A stretch of 64,000 nucleotides of DNA from Anthonomus grandis grandis (GCF_022605725.1 NC_065564.1:8968698-9032697); one strand, 5' to 3'; counted from the stretch's first letter, positions 33,926 to 45,229 are shown. Notes: generated by a model not told the origin, from the letters alone. Numbers and translations: made by a program.

Positions 33926-35250
33926 TAAGAAGGAGACGGAGTAGAGCGAGAACAAACTTGGCTCCACCCTGGGCGGCTATCGCGTCGTCGTTGCGCTTAT
34001 CAGTTCGGTTAAAGTTCGGTTGCAATTCCTCGCATACCTATGTACTTGTTAGCCTATTATGTTTACAATTTATTTCAACCATTGGTACGAAGACGGATAC
34101 AGTAATAAAATAAAAATGGTTTTCACTGTTGATGAAAAGATTAATATGAAGAACTTGATATTCCAAGTCGTACAGTGCGTGATATTTTGAAAAGAAATAA
34201 GTACAAAGCCTATAAAATTAAAGACACTCAATAAATTTTTCCAGAAGATCAAATCGCTTGAAGATTTGTGAAACCTTAAGAGAAAAAATGGATCAAAATG
34301 ACGACTTCACAAGTAATATTTTATTTACAGACGAGTCATCTTTTTCTCTTCTAGGTCGACATAATTCTTCAGTCGTGAGATATTGGTCTCGGGAAAATCT
34401 ACATTTGAGTGTACCATTACGAACTCAATACCCGCAAAAGATAAATGTTTGGGCTGGTATTTTAGCCAATCACATTGAAGGGCCTTTTTTTATTGATGGT
34501 ACCTTAAACTCTGAGAGATATTTACTTTCATTGCAACAAAATATTATACCCGCTGTACGAAACTTGGATGTTAATTTTGAGGAAATTTGGTTTCAACAAG
34601 ACGGATGTCCCGCTCACAACGGTAGACAAGTGCAGTATTTAACAAACACTTTTCCTGAACGGCTTATTTCCGCAAGAGGTACCATACCATGGCCTCCGCG
34701 ATCTCCAGATCTGACGCCTTGCGACTACTTCTTATGGGGCTATTTGACGGAAATTCTTTACCAACACCGACATGAAAGAGCCGTTAATTTGGACGAATTG
34801 CGACTTAGAATTATTAATATTTCTAGGTCCATTACACCTTAAATGTTAGCCAATGTACGTAGAGAATTTTACGACAGGCTGGGATACTGTGAAGCCCAAT
34901 AAGGAGGTGTATTTGGACATTTTGAGTATTTTGAATATTTTACTTAATTAGAATTATCATTTTATTTTAAAATATTGTATTTAGTTTTCACCAAAGGTTT
35001 TTAAGATTTGAGCATATTAAAGTTGTTTTTTTGATTTGCGATTATGAGCACGTTAAACAACATAAATTTTTATTTTTCGTGTGCGCGTAAAATTCCAATA
35101 CTTGATTCGAGGCTAACCTACCCACCTCCAAGCGCTTGCTAAATATCAGTAACATCACTGCGAGCAAGCCGAAATTAGGCTCGATGCACACGAGCGTCGC
35201 TATCGGTGGGAGGTTACCGATGCAGTCGTTCTCTGTCTACTCTCTATCTA
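33926..35250 (+). mobile_element. Mariner-like DNA transposon with degenerate long TIRs
   Basis: It contains a transposase of Tc1/mariner type. Its flanks look like imperfect inverted repeats of about 65 bp: left GGAGTAGAGCGAGAACAA and GGGCGGCTATCGCGTCG; right, in reverse complement, GAGAGTAGACAGAGAACGAC and CACCGATAGCGACGCTCG. TA occurs at both supposed borders. The left border falls within 35 bp of the end of the Harbinger fragment, so it may have inserted into that element. End points are approximate. Confidence 0.55.
34116..34902 (+). pseudogene. Mariner-like transposase (DDD type), near-complete catalytic core
   Basis: The start MVFTVDEKI at 34116 is followed by a large deletion, then an HTH remnant (DIPSRTVRDILKRNKYKAYK) ending in TAA. 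From 34258 a 194-codon frame holds the core: ILFTDESSFSL (first Asp), QKINVWAGI, WFQQDGCPAHN (second Asp), and PWPPRSPDLTPCDYFLWGYL (third Asp, about 35 residues after the second). An in-frame TAA at 34840-34842 precedes the natural tail MLANVRREFYDRLGYCEAQ. All three catalytic Asp are kept, but the DNA-binding half is broken, so activity is unlikely. Confidence 0.8.
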
Positions 35251-35331
35251 TTAGGTCTAATACATTAAAACTCTATAGCTTATTTTAACACTTTTAATCC
35301 TTAGCTTATAAGTTTCCTCGGTTCTATATAG

Positions 35332-35374
35332 ATCCCTGATGATGGACATCTTATATGTCTGAAATATGTAGGAT
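35332..35374 (+). ncRNA. Hammerhead-ribozyme-like motif, probably from a Penelope-like element
   Basis: The core order fits a type I hammerhead: ATCC, CTGATGA (35336-35342), a stem II GGACA/TGTCT, GAAA (35361-35364), a very short stem III region TAT, the cleavage triplet GTA and then GGAT pairing with ATCC. Hammerheads with minimal stem III are an established feature of Penelope-like retroelements. A Penelope RT piece lies 2.2 kb upstream, and AATAAATTTAGTGGA follows the motif, like an element 3' region. Folding was done by eye and stem I is only 4 bp. Confidence 0.5.
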
Positions 35375-35400
35375 AGATGATTTTTCAAATAAATTTAGTG

Positions 35401-35913
35401 GAGGATGACCGAAACAATTTTAGTTACCCTTATTCTTTTTCTGTTTAATCTTTCTATGGCATTTTTGGAATTATTTACGATTAAAGCACCCTGGATGTTT
35501 GTGCATTAAGTATAACACACTACTTCATCAATTCCTACTGTTTGTGCAGTTCAAATATTTATTTAGTCAAGAAGTCTTTGGGAAAAATTATGTTGTTTAG
35601 TGAGGCAATGAATACCATATATAATTCTTAAGATATTTAGGTGCATTTGCCATATAACGAAGATAAAATACTATCCAAAAACTCACTAATAATATTAACT
35701 GCGTATTTTTCCAGCTTAAGATTAATCATTAGAATTCCGTTAAGTTGGCTTTTCCTATTTATATGAAAATATGCAAGTTTCCTTTAATTTGCATGGAATG
35801 AAGAAAAGAAGTCTATAGCTTGTATCAAGTAAGGAACATCATTTCTTAATCTTTTTAAGAAGGCTACCTATTGATCATATAAAATAGTATTTTCTACATC
35901 TAATTTTTTTTAC
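35401..35913. other. Intron 1 sequence, no gene
   Basis: AT-rich intron of the minus-strand gene between the Penelope-like tail and exon 1 as seen here. No element or open frame was recognised. Confidence 0.4.
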
Positions 35914-36055
35914 CTAAGAAGTTGTCATATATAATCCTGGCAATGTATTGAGTGTAACTCTGGATATCCGATAAATCCTTTTTCGCAATAGAGGGGGTGG
36001 TTTGTTTCACCACAATCCCTGTGACCGATATGCCAAACCATGCTAGTCCTTGAAT
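35914..36055 (-). CDS. Most upstream visible exon (exon 1) of host multi-pass membrane protein gene
   Basis: The acceptor CAATTGTTTTCCAG ends at 36056 with a good pyrimidine tract; the donor TTAG/GTAAAA begins at 35913. It reads 47 codons from phase 0 and leaves one base, which joins exon 2 as GTG. It encodes IQGLAWFGISVTGIVV (hydrophobic), then KQTTPSIAKKDLSDIQSYTQ and YIARIIYDNFL, a soluble loop of about 35 residues before the helix of exon 2. The initiator Met is not in this exon, because the upstream frame is intron, so at least one 5' exon lies upstream. I could not find that exon in 36.1-64 kb. The protein looks like a small protein with three or four transmembrane segments. Confidence 0.7.
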
Positions 36056-36599
36056 CTGGAAAACAATTGAAACGGGATTAAGCTTAAGCACTGATTTCAA
36101 TCCGTAGTCTATTCGATATTATCTATTTTTTTTTACTACACTGTTATCGTTATCATAAATCAAAAAAATATTAAAACCTCATTCATGATATGATAAGTTG
36201 TCAGAAATTCGTAATACCTGCTTTTATTTATAATCACTAAAAATAGCAGCAACTTAATTTTTTTAAACTTAAGCTTATTGTTTTTTTTATGTTTATGACT
36301 GGATGGTAATCTATGTAAAGGAATTTTTATTGCAATTTAAGACTTATAGAGAGTATGCAAAAATAATGGAGCAGTAGTTATGTTATTTTCTGTGCAACAA
36401 CTAGTTCTTGTAACAACTGGTTCTATTTCGCAATAAAAAGATGCTGAAATAACTAAATCAATAACTCTATCCCAACTGTTGCAACTTACTTTTTATATTT
36501 AGATTTCTCACAAAGCTTTCATGAAAATTAACTAGAAAAAACTAGTAGAACAGCTTTTACAGTAGATAGTAAAGGACAATATTAAATGACAACACTCCC
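36056..36599. other. Intron sequence upstream of exon 1, no gene
   Basis: AT-rich; no coding or repeat structure recognised before the foldback-like repeat begins near 36600. Confidence 0.4.
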
Positions 36600-37186
36600 T
36601 ATGGGACTAAAAATTATTCCTAGCGCCATTTTAGCATTGAAACTATAGATCATAAACCATCTCTTATCATCCCTATTTAACATCTTTATGCTCATTAAAA
36701 GTTATTTTTTACATAATTAAGGCTACTATAGATTTGAGCAAATTTTTGAACTAAATTTTTCAGGCCAAATCCCGGATTAATAAATATGTGACAAGTATAT
36801 TCCTTTCCTGGCAAAAATTTAAATTTGACAAAAGCGGGTGGAACTTTGGTGCCCAACGTATAAATATCTTTAATGGACCAGATTCCACGCAAATAGTATG
36901 AGAAAATAATATTTAATTTTTAGCATTGAAACTATAGGTGATAAGCCCTTACTTCTCACCCCTATTTAACATCCCTACCTTTATGAAAAGTTATTTTTTA
37001 TATATTTCAGGCTACTATAGATTTGAACGAATTTTTGAACTATATTTTTCAGGCCAAATTCCCGAATAATAAATATGTGACAAGTGTATGTCTTTCCTGG
37101 TAAAAATTAAAATTTGATAAAAGTAGGTAGAACTTTGGCGCCCAACGTATGAATATTTCCAATGGACCATCATATTCCACGAGTAT
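36600..37186 (+). repeat. Left arm units, outer part
   Basis: Two units with CATTGAAACTATAG at 36635 and 36924, 289 bp apart. The second unit is broken at CCACGAGTAT by the piggyBac-like element and resumes at 45230. Confidence 0.75.
37183..37186. repeat. GTAT target duplication, left copy
   Basis: The GTAT before CCCTTACGC at 37187 equals the GTAT at 45230-45233 after GTAAGGG. Uninterrupted units elsewhere read AAGTATCCCAAATAG at this point (45513), so the empty site can be read directly. Confidence 0.7.
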
Positions 37187-37379
37187 CCCTTACGCTACCC
37201 GATGTCACAATTGTGACTTCCTTATTTACTAGTGTTATAAGGATCAAAAAATGTTTAATCTGGGTGGAGAACCGTGCGACATGATTGTGAATAGTGCATT
37301 TTATAGGTGTGCACGCGCAAATCGTTTATTTTGCCGGGAGTCCATTCTTGTCATAACCTGAAAAGTTTCAGATTATTTT

Positions 37380-37396
37380 CAACAATGCCTCGTGCA
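37380..37396 (+). repeat. 17-bp target duplication of the I-clade element, left copy
   Basis: CAACAATGCCTCGTGCA here equals 43115-43131. The retrotransposon fills the space between. The sequence contains the piggyBac transposase start ATG CCT CGT GCA, so the insertion hit the start codon region. Confidence 0.85.
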
Positions 37397-37648
37397 CAGT
37401 GCTGTGAATACCGTGGTAGTAGCAGCAACGTAAATTCTTGCCTTATCTGAGATAAGCTTTCGCGACCTAAGAAAAGTCTTTTCCTCACGACTAACTTGGG
37501 TGGTGCTTGTTTATAAAAGGGTAAGTTGAGCATAACTGATTTATAGCTTGATTTTTCTTCATATGCTTTCGTTTTGACTTTTTTGAGATATTTTTTGGCT
37601 TCTAATTGGGTAATTAACAAAATACATTAATTTACATCCTTTTACACA

Positions 37649-39129
37649 ATGAGTGACACAGGGGGGGGGACGGATCCCCCCCAGCTAAACAACCAGTATC
37701 CATATCAAATGTAAAATCTTTGGGAAATATTCCTTGTAATTTTGTTATTAATGATACTAGTAAATGTGAGTTAAACGTGAACCAAATAGATCCAAGGTCG
37801 TCAGAGTCACATTCTTCAATAAATAACACAGTTTTTTACTCAAAAACAGATTCTGGTCCCTTTGTTGTTTACTTGGAATCTACAGAACAGGTTGGCTTCA
37901 ATATAGGAAAATTCAATAATATTAAAATAGCAAGAGACATATTTAATTTAAATTTAACAGACATTAAAAAAATTAATAATAAAGGACTAAATAGAATATC
38001 CATTGAATTTACTAATTTTCAGTCAGCCAACGATTTTATTCAAAATAAAGTTCTTATAAATAAGGGTTACAAAATATTTATCCCATTTAACTTTGTTACA
38101 TGCAAAGGAATTGTACGACAAATAGATACTGACATATCAGAGGATGAAATTATAAAAAGATGCAGTGCAAATGGAGATATTGAAATTCTTAATGTTAAAA
38201 GGTTAAATAGAAAAGTAATTAAGGATAAAACAACATCTTATGAACCCACAGGTTCCGTTTTGTTCACCTTTAAAGGTATCTTTCTCCCAAGATCTATTAA
38301 TTTATATAGACTAGAAAGACCTGTCACAATATATGTTTCTCCAGTGACCCAATGCTATAGATGTCTACGTTTTGGACACACAAAAACAAACTGCAAGGGC
38401 CGGGAAAGATGTTTTAACTGTGGACTGGAGGAAAATCATTTGGATGATGCAAATGGATATTCATGTACCACAAAATGTTTCTTTTGTGAAGAAAACCATA
38501 AATCAATTTCAAAAAAATGTCCAGAATATATAGGACAAAAAAATATTAAGGAACTGATGGCTTTTGAAAATTTAACTTTCCATGATGCAAATGAAGCATG
38601 CAAAAAATCTTATATCACCAAAGGAGAATTTGTTTACAATCCAAGTGACTTTCCCAACACAATATTAAGAGACAAATCTCAGTACCCCCAAAATTCAACA
38701 CCTATTACACCCTCCCAAAGAAGAACCCAAAACATGAACAATAGCACTATTAAAAGGGCATACTCTCAAGTTGCTACAGTTAATAACAATAAAAAAAGAA
38801 TAGTCCAAAAAGGCTACGACAGAAAACTCCATGAAGAAAGCTTATTTTTTCCTAACTCTAGACCTAATAAATCCGATCCTGACCACACTTCTCAAATTCA
38901 AATCAATTCACAGTCTTTTTCGTGCTCAAATTCTTCAAGTCCTTCTCAAGTAACTTCTCAAAAGCCTATTAGTGCACAGCATAATTTCAATTTACCTTGT
39001 AACATGGAAACATGTATACAATTTGTTATGAATACAACAAATGATGACTATCTTGACACCCTAAAAAAACTCATATTATCCCGTCAAAACCCAGATCTAG
39101 AAATGGATCTGGAATTGTCAGACTATTAA
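37649..39129 (+). pseudogene. I-clade ORF1 (Gag-like, CCHC zinc knuckles)
   Basis: The natural start is probably ATG 37649 (MSDTGG), which joins the long frame only if the G-run at 37661-37669 changes length. From 37678 the frame is open to TAA 39127-39129, about 480 codons. Residues about 205-280 hold three knuckles: CYRCLRFGHTKTNC, CFNCGLEENHLDDANGYSC and CFFCEENHKSISKKC. The tail is Ser/Asn/Gln-rich. ORF1 proteins of this type bind element RNA in cytoplasmic particles. Apart from the G-tract shift it looks intact. ORF2 follows in the same frame. Confidence 0.8.
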
Positions 39130-42100
39130 ATAAATACAATTAACACACAACATTTAATATCTCCCACACAGATATTTAAAATTAAAAAATTATTCATCAA
39201 ATTCAATCTGAAAATTATACAGTGGAATATTCGTAGCATTAATTCCAATAGGGATAATTTGATATCATTAATTCATAGGGAATCACCAGATATTTTATTC
39301 CTAAATGAGACTTGGCTTAAATCACATTATAATTTTACTCTGCCAACATATAATATAATCAGGGAAGATCGACCAGATGGTTATGGTGGGATTGCAACCT
39401 GTATTAAAAAGAATATCATTTATAACAAATTAAAAACCTTCAACTCTGACTCAACCCAATATATTACCATTCAACTAGGTAAACTTTACCTTATAAATAT
39501 ATATGTCAATACTGATAAAAATATTACTACCAACTTATTGGAAGACCTAATACAGGGTGTAAACATAGAACAAACCATTATAATGGGTGATCTTAACTCA
39601 CACCACCCTTTATGGGATGATTCTCCTGTCAACAAAGGGGGAAAACTAATTGCAGATTTCATCTCAGATAATAATTTGGTGGTAATCAATGATGGCTCAT
39701 GTACATTGGTACAAAGTCCAAACTCATATACTAGTGCTCTTGATTTAACTATGGTAAGTGGTATATTGGCAGTAAACAGTTACTGGAAAGTCATACATGA
39801 CTGTGCTAACAGCAATCACTACCCGACCTGTTTAGAACTAAACCTATCGCTAAAATTCAACGCAAGGAAAATTTTTACGGCACCTTTTATGGCCAGAAAC
39901 CTTAATAAAGCGAACTGGCAACTTTATCATGATAATATAATACTAGAAATAGACGTAGAAGACCTTAATTTGACCTATAATGAATTAATGGACATCATGG
40001 ATAGAGCGGCTGATATTGCTATTCCTACTAAAAAGTGTGGTGTTTCTAAGAACATTGGCAATTCGTGGTGGGACAAAGAATGTTCTACCTAGATCAAAGA
40101 AAGGAAAAATGCAATAAATAACTTTAATAATACCCCTACATTAGAAAATTACCTTACTGCAAAAAAATGCATAGCAACTACAAAGAAGAGGCTTAAAATT
40201 AAGAAAAAAGAAAAATTTAAGCTTTTTTGTCAAACACTCAACAGAGAGTCAAATATTAGTTATGTGTGGAATAAAATTTAAAAAATTTCAAATAATATAA
40301 ATAATACTTCAAGCAACTATAATATCTCAGATGATATTAAAAAAGAAATTCTCCAAAGTATGTCTAGTGTGAATCTGGATCCCGATTTTGTTGTCTTGCA
40401 ACCACGGGATGACAATAGTGTTACTCTATTTTCTTTAAATGAATTTAACAACGCATTAAGAAATAAAAAATTGTCCGCCCCTGGCATGGATGACAAAGCT
40501 TACCCAATGTACAAACATTTACCAATAAGAGCAAAATTAACTTTACTAAATATATATAATAAATGTCTGTTTGAGGGACATATTCCAGAGGCATGGAGAA
40601 AATATAACATTATTCATATTCTAAAACCAAAGAAAAACCCTATCCTCCCGGTAAATTATAGGCCTATAGTACTGTCAATGTGTGGCTGTAAGATCCTTGA
40701 AATCATGATTAAAAATCGATTGGAATGGTTCCTTGAAAACAGAAATACTTTCACACATGAACAACTAGGTTTTAGGAGGGGCAAGGGCATATATGATAAT
40801 ATTGCTTATCTCTCAAATTCAGTCCTTGAGGCCTTTGGTCGGTCTGAATCTGTCATTGCAGTATTTTTAGACATTAAATCTGCATTTGATAATGTTAATA
40901 TATATAAATTGTATAATAAATTAAATCATCTTCAAATTCCTATTGAAATTAACAATCTTATTCATCAAATTATTGTGAATAGACTTCTATACAGCAGAAA
41001 GGCTGATGGCACATTCATGGGCCCATATCTAGCTACAAAAGGACTCCCACAGGGTTCTCCTTTGAGCACTATACTTTTTAATTTGTATATCTTGGAGCTA
41101 TTTCAATTGAACTTAGATTCTGCAAAAATAATTGGATATGCTGATGACTTGGCTGTTTTTGTGAAAGGTTTCAATGTCAGTGTTATGACAAACAAAATAA
41201 ATGGAGCATTGGAAATGATTAATTGTGTTTTAAAAGATAATGATCTCTCCCTCTCCGTCGAGAAGTGTGAAGCAATTTGGTTCACAAAGGGTAATCGCAA
41301 AAATCCCCCTCCACCTATACATATTGGCAATTATCTTATTGATTATAAACCCCATGTTAAATATCTGGGACATATTCTGCAAGAACATCTAAAGTGGAAC
41401 ATTCACATTGACCATATAGCTGATAAGGCTAAAAAAGCACTAAACATTCTGCGCGCTGTCTGTAGGGTTTGGTGGGGATCTGACCCTCTTACCCTGTTAA
41501 CAATTTTTGGAGCAATGATTCGATCCCACCTGGACTTTGGCTCGATATTTTTAAAACCTGTAAACCAAAAGGGTCTAAATAAATTGAATGTAGTCTTTTT
41601 TGAAGGATTGCGAATATGCCTGGGCTGTATGAAATCGACTCCTAAAGCGGCTTTATTAGCGGAAGCGGCAATGGTAAACTTGGAGCAGAGACGAAAAACC
41701 TTGGCAAATAAATACATTGCAAGGTTGACCTCAATAACTAACCATCCTATACTAGAGATTTTGCAGAGAATCCGGAGAAAAATGATTACATTGCCAACTT
41801 ACATTAACTCTGATAACGTTCCATATTTGATATTCGCCTTACAAAAATTCATTCCTTACCTAAACAGAATAAGTAAAGATACAAATTATGCATGCTATGG
41901 AATTGATTTTGATATACTAAACAATCCAATTAAAATCTTAGACTTAGGAATGAACAAGAGTGACACTATGTTAAAACAATATTTTCTAACTGCTACAGAA
42001 AAATTTAAAAACTCCTATATCTATATATACACGGACGCCTCAAAAAAAGATAAAAGATTAGGCTATGGGATATATATTCCGGACATAGACTATAAATTTT

Positions 42101-42856
42101 CATCTAGACTCCCAGACTCAATAAGTATATGTAAAGCAGAATGCGTGGCTATACACGATGCTGTAAAGGTTGCTTTAAATAAGCATTTGAAGAAAGTAAT
42201 AATCTTATCAGACTCAAGAAAATTAATAAATATGGTCTATCAACCTCAAGCGATTTCTGGTCTATCAAAACCAAACAGTTAATTTCTCTAGCTAATAAGA
42301 ACAATTTTGACATAAGAATTGCTTGGATTCCTGGACACTCGGGCATTCCTGGTAATGAGGTGGCGGATTTATTGGCAAGAATAGGTAAAGACCTGAATGT
42401 CCCTAAAGATGTGAAAGTGGATTCTATGGAAATTTTTAACCTGATCAAGAATGATATGAGTAATCTGTTTAAAGTATACTGGAAAACTTTAGTACATAGT
42501 AAGAACTATCAATACTCTAAAATACAAAATACTTTCCCAAAAACCAAATGGTTTTCAAATATACCTTTAAAAAATCGAAAATATATAACCACAATAATCA
42601 GATTACGGACGGGCCATTGTCTGACTAAAGAACATTTATATAAGCTTAAGATTAAAGATGTGGCTCTGTTGAAGACTTAAATCATCTCTTTCTGGAATGT
42701 CCTATAAATTACATTCCTTATATTGATCTGTATAAAGAATTTGTTAAAAGGAACTTCCCCACCCCCTTAACAATGTATACTGTTTTGTCTGAACCAAATG
42801 AGGAGTCAATTGATCTAATTATGTCATTTTTGAATATAAATCGAATTCGGTTATAA
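39130..42856 (+). pseudogene. I-clade ORF2 polyprotein (EEP, reverse transcriptase, RNase H)
   Basis: The EEP starts at IIQWNIRSINSNRDNL, has LFLNETW, IIMGDLNSHHPLWDD and DLTMV blocks, and ends with SNHYPTCLEL. RT follows with LSAPGMDDKAYPM, VNYRPIVLSMCGCKILE, AVFLDIKSAFDNV (motif A), LPQGSPLSTILFNLYI and GYADDLAVFV (motif C, codons at 41137-41148). RNase H has YIYTDASKKD, KAECVAI, LSDSRKL, then after a frameshift near 42260 WIPGHSGIPGNEVADLLARIG. A last CGSVEDLNHLFLECP knuckle runs to TAA 42854-42856 after another shift near 42660. In-frame stops stand at 40090-40092 and 40278-40280. All catalytic residues are present, but the frame is interrupted four times. Confidence 0.88.
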
Positions 42857-43119
42857 TAGTTCTGCTCAACAATTCGTGTTTTGTCTATGTTTTCTTTTCC
42901 CGTAGAATCCCAGAACCTGTGATGTCTTATGTTTGTCCATACTAATAGACTTAATCACTACAAATGAAGGAGTACCACACAGTACTATAAAGGAAGTCTG
43001 AAGTAATTAAGTACAAGTCAGCGGTCCCGATTTGGTCCAGAGCCAGTCAACATCGAGGTCGCTCCAAATTGTGCTGGCAATTGCCTCGTTGCAGTGCCAT
43101 AAAACAAGCAACAACAACA

Positions 43120-45034
43120 ATGCCTCGTGCAGGTAAGTTATTATTTATTTATAGAATTTAGGGGAAAAAAGAAGTGCTTAATATTAAATAGGTATAATAA
43201 ACTTCAATTAAGTGTATTGTTTTTAGAGATTGAAAATATCTTTAAAATTGTTGATTCCAAGAATGGTTTTGTTATATATATCATAATTGTGAACCACGGG
43301 AGTTACCGTGCTTTGGTTTTAATTAAGTTGGATACAATTAATTCTTTGTTACAGGAAGAAGTAAGGAAATTATTGATTTGGACCATCTAAGGGATGACAA
43401 GGAGGCATTGTTCCAACTTCTAGACGAATATGGGTCGGATTTAGAGCCCGAGGATGAAGAAGATGAGTTTAAAATTCACGAAAAGATCCCAATTGTAGCA
43501 CCAAATGAAGTTGATAGCTCTTCATATTCAGAAGATGATTTACCCCTTATACATTTCCAGACTCTCCAGTGGAAGCATGGAAACTTTAGAAGCAAGGATT
43601 TTCCTGTAAAAGAGGACTATACTCCATCCATCGTAAAAACTCCAAACGAATATTTTGCTAAATATTTGGATGATGATTTTTTTGAGTCAGCCGCAAATTT
43701 CACTTCCCAGTATTTCTTGCAACAAAATGCAAAAGAAAACAACTTTACTTCTCAAGAAATAAAGAAATTTTTCGAAATGAATGCTTTGATGGGATGTATT
43801 CATCTTCCAAGGATACATATGTATTGGAATGGAAAATAGAAGTTCCCATTAATTGATGAGGTCATGACCCAACAAAGGTTTTACATGAGACGTGTAAATT
43901 TACATGTCGTTGACAATCTTAGCGTATCAGAAGAGGAACAAACAATGAATAGATTGTGGAGAATACAGCCGGTAATTAATTTGGTTCGCAATAGATGTAA
44001 AGCCATTGAAAGAAAAGACAGCTTTTTCTATTGACGACCAAATGATTCCTTTTTCGGGAAGATGTCCAGTTCGACAATTTGTTAAAAATAAACCTAGACC
44101 AGTGGGACTGAAGAATTTCGTTCTTACGACATCCGACGGACTGATATTGGATTTTGAAATCTACCAGGGCAATACTACTCCACTAAAAGATAGAGATTTA
44201 GGCTTGGGACCCTCAATAATATTGCGTCTAGCAGAAACATTACCTCAAAATAGTTACCTGTATTTTGACGGATAATTTTTAACTATTGCTTTGATGAACA
44301 ATTTGACGAGTTTAAATATAGATGCAACTGCTACAATTAAGTCCAACAGAGTGAAAGGGATTGATTTTAAAAAAGACAGTTTAATGAATAGGGGAGAGTC
44401 AGAAGAAGTTATGAGAACCGATAATAAACTTTGCATTACAAAGTGGAAAGATAATAAATCTGTTTTAATGATCCACAGCTTTTGGAAGACAGCCGGAAAC
44501 TGAGGTGCAAAGATGGAATAAAACAGAAAAAAAACATTCAGGCATAGCATGCCCAGCTGTTGTTAAATCATACAACGAAAACTTGGGTGGTGTAGATGTT
44601 TGTGACCAAATGATGGAACACTATCGATCTTTCTTTCGAACCCGGAAATGGACTCTTAAAGCCATCCTACATTTGTTCGACTTAGCAATAGTAAACAGCT
44701 GGATGGAGTACCGAAGGGATTGTTATAGTCAAAACCTTCGAAGCAAAGATATTATGGATCTTTTGGAATTTATACTTAATCTTGGGGAATATCTGAAGAG
44801 ACTAGCGTTGAAGGAAATGAAATAAAAAAGAGAAGAATGCCTTCCAGTTTGCCCTGTGCAGACAAACGCTTTGATGGTTTTAAACACTGGCCAAAGAATG
44901 AAGAAATTAAGAACCCTGTTAAATGCAGGTTAGAAGGGTACAAAAGTTGGTCCAGAATGCGTTGCCTAAAATGTAATGTTTTTCTTTGTTTAACCAATGA
45001 TAAAAACTGTTTTATTTCTTTCCATACAAAGTAA
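43120..45034 (+). pseudogene. piggyBac-like transposase with one intron, broken
   Basis: Exon 1 is ATG CCT CGT GCA G (43120-43132), followed by a GTAAGT...TTACAG intron (43133-43354). Exon 2 continues GRSKEIIDLDHLRDD with an acidic head and the YFAKYLDDDFFE segment. A stop (43837) and frameshifts near 44005 and 44500 follow. The DDD residues remain: FSIDDQMIPFSGRCPVRQ (first), YLYFDG with a stop directly after (second), and NLGGVDVCDQMMEHYRSF (third). The C-terminal Cys-rich domain is intact in pattern: CRLEGYKSWSRMRCLKCNVF, CLTNDKNCF. The start codon copy next to the promoter (37384) is now separated from this body by the I-clade element. Confidence 0.85.
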
Positions 45035-45116
45035 TAAATTTTGTTTCACAATTGTGCTTTTCTAATGTTGGCTCCCTAGACACACAATTGTGTACTCCCT
45101 AAATCCCTCCCTTAAC

Positions 45117-45229
45117 CCTTTCGAATATTTTAAAAAATAATTTTCCGTACCTTTTGACCCAACTTTATCGGCGTAAAATAAATATAAACCCCAAACTCAA
45201 ATTTTTTTTTTATCTCGGTACTGTAAGGG
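45117..45229. other. Right terminal segment of the piggyBac-like element
   Basis: Non-coding end that closes with CTGTAAGGG. It is unlike the flanking 290-bp units, which supports placing it inside the element. Confidence 0.5.

Larger units (their letters stand above)
37397..43114 (+). mobile_element. I-clade non-LTR retrotransposon, nearly full length
   Basis: Exactly between the two 17-bp target duplications lies 5718 bp. It begins CAGTGCTGTG, the kind of CAGT start known for I and Jockey elements with internal promoters, and ends in GCAACAA next to a CAA run, a short repeat tail in place of poly(A). It has ORF1 with three zinc knuckles and ORF2 with EEP, RT, RNase H and a terminal CCHC-like knuckle, which together fit the I clade. 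It carries only a few stops and frameshifts, so it is a comparatively young copy. Confidence 0.85.
37187..45229 (+). mobile_element. piggyBac-like DNA transposon carrying a nested I-clade element
   Basis: The left end CCCTTACGCTACC and the right end, in reverse complement CCCTTACAGTACC, form a TIR that begins with CCC, as in piggyBac elements. The element is 8043 bp, but about 2.3 kb without the nested retrotransposon and its 17-bp duplication, a normal piggyBac length. Subterminal CACAATTGTG palindromes occur near both ends (37206 and 45048/45093). The flanking duplication is GTAT and not the usual TTAA. A TTAA at 45113 in the sequence CTCCCTTAACCC was considered as an alternative right end, but the TIR and empty-site evidence favour 45229. 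Confidence 0.75.

Noticed and set aside
35900..36100. A 66-codon stand-alone minus-strand gene
   Set aside because: The reading is exon 1 plus intron on both sides; splice sites at 36056 and 35913 and phase agreement with exon 2 explain it better.
45113..45116. TTAA as the right target site of the piggyBac-like element
   Set aside because: No matching TTAA exists on the left. The TIR pair and the readable empty site place the ends at 37187 and 45229 with GTAT.
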